Shown: one piece after another, positions 19,507 through 22,640 of the stretch
How the letters are laid out: each line of letters opens with the position of its first letter
Position numbering within the stretch: the stretch's first letter is position 1
Origin: Phanerochaete sordida
Taxonomy: Eukaryota; Basidiomycota; Agaricomycetes; Polyporales; Phanerochaetaceae
Assembly (NCBI GenBank): GCA_019973155.2
Contig: BPQB01000173.1
Coordinates: 1 to 22,640, forward strand
Direction of reading: 5' to 3'
DNA: 22,640 nucleotides
Notes under the pieces: generated by a model
Databases searched by the model: none
What the model was told of the DNA's origin: nothing
Seen by the model: the letters and a program-made list of their open reading frames with translations, nothing else
Translations under genes and position numbers: made by a program

Positions 19507-21193
19507 CTATGCGCTCTCTGGACCCTCCGACACGATCTCAACTTCGGGTACTTGTGAGAGCGACCGGACTGGCATGCCGAGCGACCCGCTACCGCCGTCC
19601 GCCCACATGCCGTCGTCTATGCTGAAGATGGTATGGTTTCGGCTGCCGCCCGCGACGTCGAAGCGGACGCTGCTTTGATCGACGTTCGACGGAGGCCCTG
19701 CCACGCTCATCGCAGAACCGGACCGTGCCCATCGACGCCTCGCGCAGGTTGAGGAGCAGTCGGACCGAGAGTATCGAGTGCATCGCGCGTTGCAGGCTGC
19801 CTACGAGCTGAGAAAAAGCATCCTGGCACGGCTGTTGCTCACGCACCATGCCAACAGAGTAGAGAGGTCGTGCTGCAGAGATAAAGTCAGCGGAATCCGG
19901 CACGAAATATGACGGAAGCATCCTCACAGACGTCGTCACAAGGACCACAACATTGATGAGTGACATTCCTACGACGCATCACATGAGACCATGCGACAGG
20001 GATATTTGAAGGGATGACATACCGAACAGATAGACGTAAAATAGGATGCCTGCCCAGCGATACTTATCAGCACGTGTTTCCCGGAGTTCGAGAAGAGAAG
20101 TAGCTGAGTCTGACCATCCCGGTAGAGTGATTGCATGAGAGGCGGCGTAGTACCGCGAGCTATCGGGCCCAAACCGACTCGGGCGTGCACGAATTTCACA
20201 AGCGTGAGTCCAAGTATAGCTGCTGGACTGTTAGTTGTAATTAAATATGATCTGGTTGTAGACTTGCCTGTTTCGAACACCACGACGAGGACCCAGTCGA
20301 CGACGAGCAAGTCTTGAGTGGTTTCAAGGAAGCATCCATCGAGTGACGGTGCAACTGTATTGATCATTTGGACTGGAGGTCACCTATCGTTAGCAATCGC
20401 GACGACCACGTATAGGCTGGAAAGCCTCACCTCTACTTCCCGACATAAACTTTGCAAGGCAGTAGGCGTTCGTTGCCCATATGCCAATAAAGCTGAGGAA
20501 CAGAGCAGATCCGATACGCCGATCTCGATCCCAAATCGCCCATGTGCGGATGATAAGGATGACTTCGCGAGACACGAATGAGCTAGCATCTAATTAAACG
20601 TGCTTACTACCGACTTTCAGCAACACCGACACCGCCAAGTATCACCCCTGATTACTATGTTAGCAGGATGATACCAGATCGGTTACTCGTGCTAACTCAC
20701 ATGGGATAGCGTTCGATATTCCATGGCACGTCTCTTCCGAAATCGTGGGCGAAAAATGGTCTTCGAAGCTTTATGAATTATCTGCGGACTCGGCGACAAG
20801 ACAGAGTCAATGACATACCGTAGGTAGTGAGGATTGCATCTACGAAGGCCGAGTAGCGCGAGACGAGGAAGAGAAGCTTCGTAAGATTCCACTTGGTGTA
20901 CCATACGAGCTTCACCTCGCTCTCAATCGTCAGTACATAGTCATAGACCTGCCCGCAGAGCGTAGTGAAAGTTCTGAATGGCGGTGGGTCAGGACTCTGG
21001 CCTTACCAGCAGCGCCAACGTAGAGACTGGGTACGGTCAGCAAAGGCAACAACAACGTCGAAAATCACGCGCCGGAGAGATACTATTTCCTCATAAACAG
21101 ACGTGTCAGTTCCATATGGCCCACGTATTCAGAAGATCGCCTCACACTAGTGATTCGATAATGCTGAAGAGAGACGACGAGGGGGGAAGCCAT
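19507..21193 (-). CDS. DUF6533 seven-helix membrane protein, copy D (13 exons, tail frameshifted)
   Basis: Exons: 21193-21146, 21082-21073, 21026-21007, 20948-20819, 20760-20701, 20647-20615, 20562-20431, 20372-20268, 20219-20115, 20049-20023, 19968-19928, 19872-19847 and 19796 onward. The start is MASPLVVSLQHYRITS. Core motifs include YDYVLTIESEVKLVW, RYSAFVDA, RTWAIWDRDRRIG, LDGCFLETTQDLLVVDWVL, ARGTTPPLMQSLYRDG and HDLSTLLA. Introns after exons 2 and 8 have GC donors (GCGCGT and GCAAGT). In exon 13 the frame that encodes LLLNLREASM stops at 19589, giving about 314 aa. The family tail with SIDDGMWADGGSG is in another frame, ending at 19507. A one-base shift near 19705-19730 explains this. 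The gene is either recently damaged or makes a protein with a new tail. It groups with copy B. Confidence 0.75.
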
Positions 21194-21480
21194 CGGAGGG
21201 TTGTGGTAGTATGGCACGAGAGCTCTCTGGCCGCCCAGGTTATGTCAATGGTACTGAAGTCAGCATCCACTCATGTACACGCATCGTTACATTGTGATTC
21301 AGTGCTGATGTTTTATGAATACAACATACCGTCTCTGCAATATTTTCATTGGTTCGTCATGACCATTCCCTGTAAGCTTTGGTCAGTCAATCAGCGCCAT
21401 CGTACAACGTGGAAGATGTCGAACGCTGCATCTGACCGATCCACGTAAAAACTTCCAGCGCTCGTGTCGCATGACGCGGA
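21194..21480. other. Upstream region of copy D
   Basis: No recognised gene. The A/C TATA box and 15-mer are absent. Confidence 0.4.
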
Positions 21481-22545
21481 GGGGCACCATGTCAGTAATG
21501 TCCTGCACGCATTCACAGCGAGCATCGCTCGGGGGTCTAGAATTTGAATAAATTCGTCACTTTGGTAGGAACGATAGACCTTTTCAAATCCCGCAAAATG
21601 GTTGTCGCGAATATGAAGCGTTCTAAGCTCGAGACATCGCTGAATCACGATACTGCGCATATCCCTAAGGAAAACGACAAAGCATGAGCAGGAATGGAGT
21701 TCTATGCCCGTAGCGTACTCACAGTATGACTCATGGCCGCATGCGGACCTTCTTCTCAAAAGGGTCGCGCCCATAGCCCGCTCTAAGTCCAGCGTCAGCC
21801 TCCAGTATTCTGCGCAGGGACACAGGGAACACACCCGAAAGTACATCGTCGCTGAAATTACTTGCCCTATCGTCTTTTCCACTTCAACGTCAACACGCCC
21901 ACGGAGTGTACAAAGGGCGGAAGGCTCCATGGAACACTCGAGGAGTGTGTCAATTGGCATGATGCTGTCTGACACGACAAGCCTCAGATACGTCTGCGTG
22001 GCACACAGCGAGAGGCTAGCAAGAGATATACCACCGCAATACGGTCATTGCGAACATTGAGCAGTCCGGGCCCGTGACATCGCCGCCTCACGATACTGCG
22101 CGCACACCTGTGCAGGACGTCTCAACACGCCGACGGGATGAGGTTCATACCTGTGAACTACTCACAGTCGTACATTCTGCCGAATGTGAATCTTCGTCCT
22201 GGAGTGGACCGGGCCCATAGCTCGCCCTGAGTTCCGCGTCAGCATACAGTATTCCGATGTATATTCCAAAGCAAACGTACCTCAGCGAACGTCGCCGTAG
22301 AAATCGTTTGCTTATCGTCCTCTTCATTACCTTTCTATGGTCCTGGGTCCTCCGCTCTGGATGATAGAGCACCCGGGTAGGGCATTAAAGCGCGAGCACG
22401 AAGGTGGTGACGTGAAGGGGAATGTTGTTTTGCGACACGTCTGCGCCAGGTCCCAGATGCTCCATCTACGCCCTTCGTCAGCAGCCACATGCGCGCCGCG
22501 AAGAGGATCATGATTACGATTTCTGAATGAAGTGAAGACATCGTT
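21481..22545 (-). pseudogene. Two diverged tandem copies of an unrecognised intron-bearing gene segment
   Basis: Two minus-strand segments align. One exon is 21782-21723 (60 nt), flanked upstream by intron 21844-21783 and downstream by intron 21722-21665. Its partner is 22226-22166 (61 nt), flanked upstream by intron 22280-22227 and downstream by another GTGAGT. Both begin with an RGC-GRG-CTATGGGC core, and the donor follows a final ACT in each. Sequence 5' of them is also related (GACGATA and GTGTTCCAT-like stretches). The left copy continues into an exon reading RCLELRTLHIRDNHFAGFEKV, which looks like a leucine-rich repeat. The right copy begins MSSLHSEIVIMILFAARMW, loosely F-box-like. An F-box/LRR gene duplicated and decayed is a guess; frames are broken, so no product is proposed. 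Confidence 0.35.
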
Positions 22546-22640
22546 CCAATTCAGACCAGCACTTTGAGAGCTTTTCTACATTGAGACTTTTTTCTGCCCC
22601 GAGCGTTCTACTGCTCCGATTGACATGAAACTTGGTATAC

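Noticed and set aside
10892..21193. CRISPR-like or transposon repeats as the cause of the recurring sequence
   Set aside because: The recurrences are coding exons of paralogous genes with diverged introns; there are no direct repeats with spacers, terminal repeats or transposase.

Overview
The window looks like nuclear DNA of a basidiomycete fungus, probably an Agaricomycete. Genes are split by many short introns (mostly 45-80 bp, GT..AG, often GTGCGT/GTGAGT/GTACGT donors). The recognisable families (DUF6533 seven-helix proteins, DUF6699 proteins, BED-like finger proteins, KNH-type wall proteins) are typical of that group. There is no sign of bacterial operons, rRNA, tRNA or CRISPR. All gene models were assembled by hand from splice signals, frame continuity and remembered family motifs; no database search was possible.

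Left part (1-10.9 kb), mixed single genes. (i) 398-1646 minus: a five-exon BED-like zinc-finger protein. (ii) 1755-1844: a 15-bp, six-copy tandem repeat in the intergenic region behind it. (iii) 2360-4161 minus: a twelve-exon HIRIP3-type histone-chaperone gene with a DEK-C-like N-terminus and a CHZ-like C-terminus. (iv) 4631-5510 plus: a decayed NDUFAF7/MidA-type methyltransferase gene, broken by three in-frame TAG codons and at least three frameshifts. It runs straight into (v) 5538-6058 plus, the 3' part of a KNH/Kre9-type secreted protein gene with one TAG. (vi) 6059-7600: no recognised gene, but an isolated TATA plus pyrimidine-rich promoter-like block and a cluster of hairpins. (vii) 7602-8727 minus: a four-exon F-box protein with a DUF6699-like C-terminal half. 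(viii) 9280-10245 plus: an intronless DUF6699 protein. The last two are divergent neighbours.

Right part (10.9-21.2 kb) holds four tandem, same-strand genes for DUF6533 seven-helix membrane proteins, called here A, B, C and D. Each has 13 exons. The first 12 exons have exactly the same lengths in all four (48, 10, 20, 130, 60, 33, 132, 105, 105, 27, 41, 26 nt); only the last differs. A resembles C, and B resembles D, so the order ABCD suggests that a two-gene block was duplicated. A and C share promoter elements and a C-terminal tail motif, SIDDGMWMDG. B has lost that motif. In D it is still encoded but lies out of frame after a one-base shift, and D also has two introns with GC donors. A cytochrome P450 relic lies between B and C, and an unidentified spliced-looking relic lies between C and D.

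The last 1.4 kb contains two diverged copies of an exon with flanking introns, from an unrecognised gene. The strongest candidate for an undescribed system is the DUF6533 array: a small family of receptor-like membrane proteins whose cores are kept to the nucleotide in exon layout while their tails and promoters diverge.
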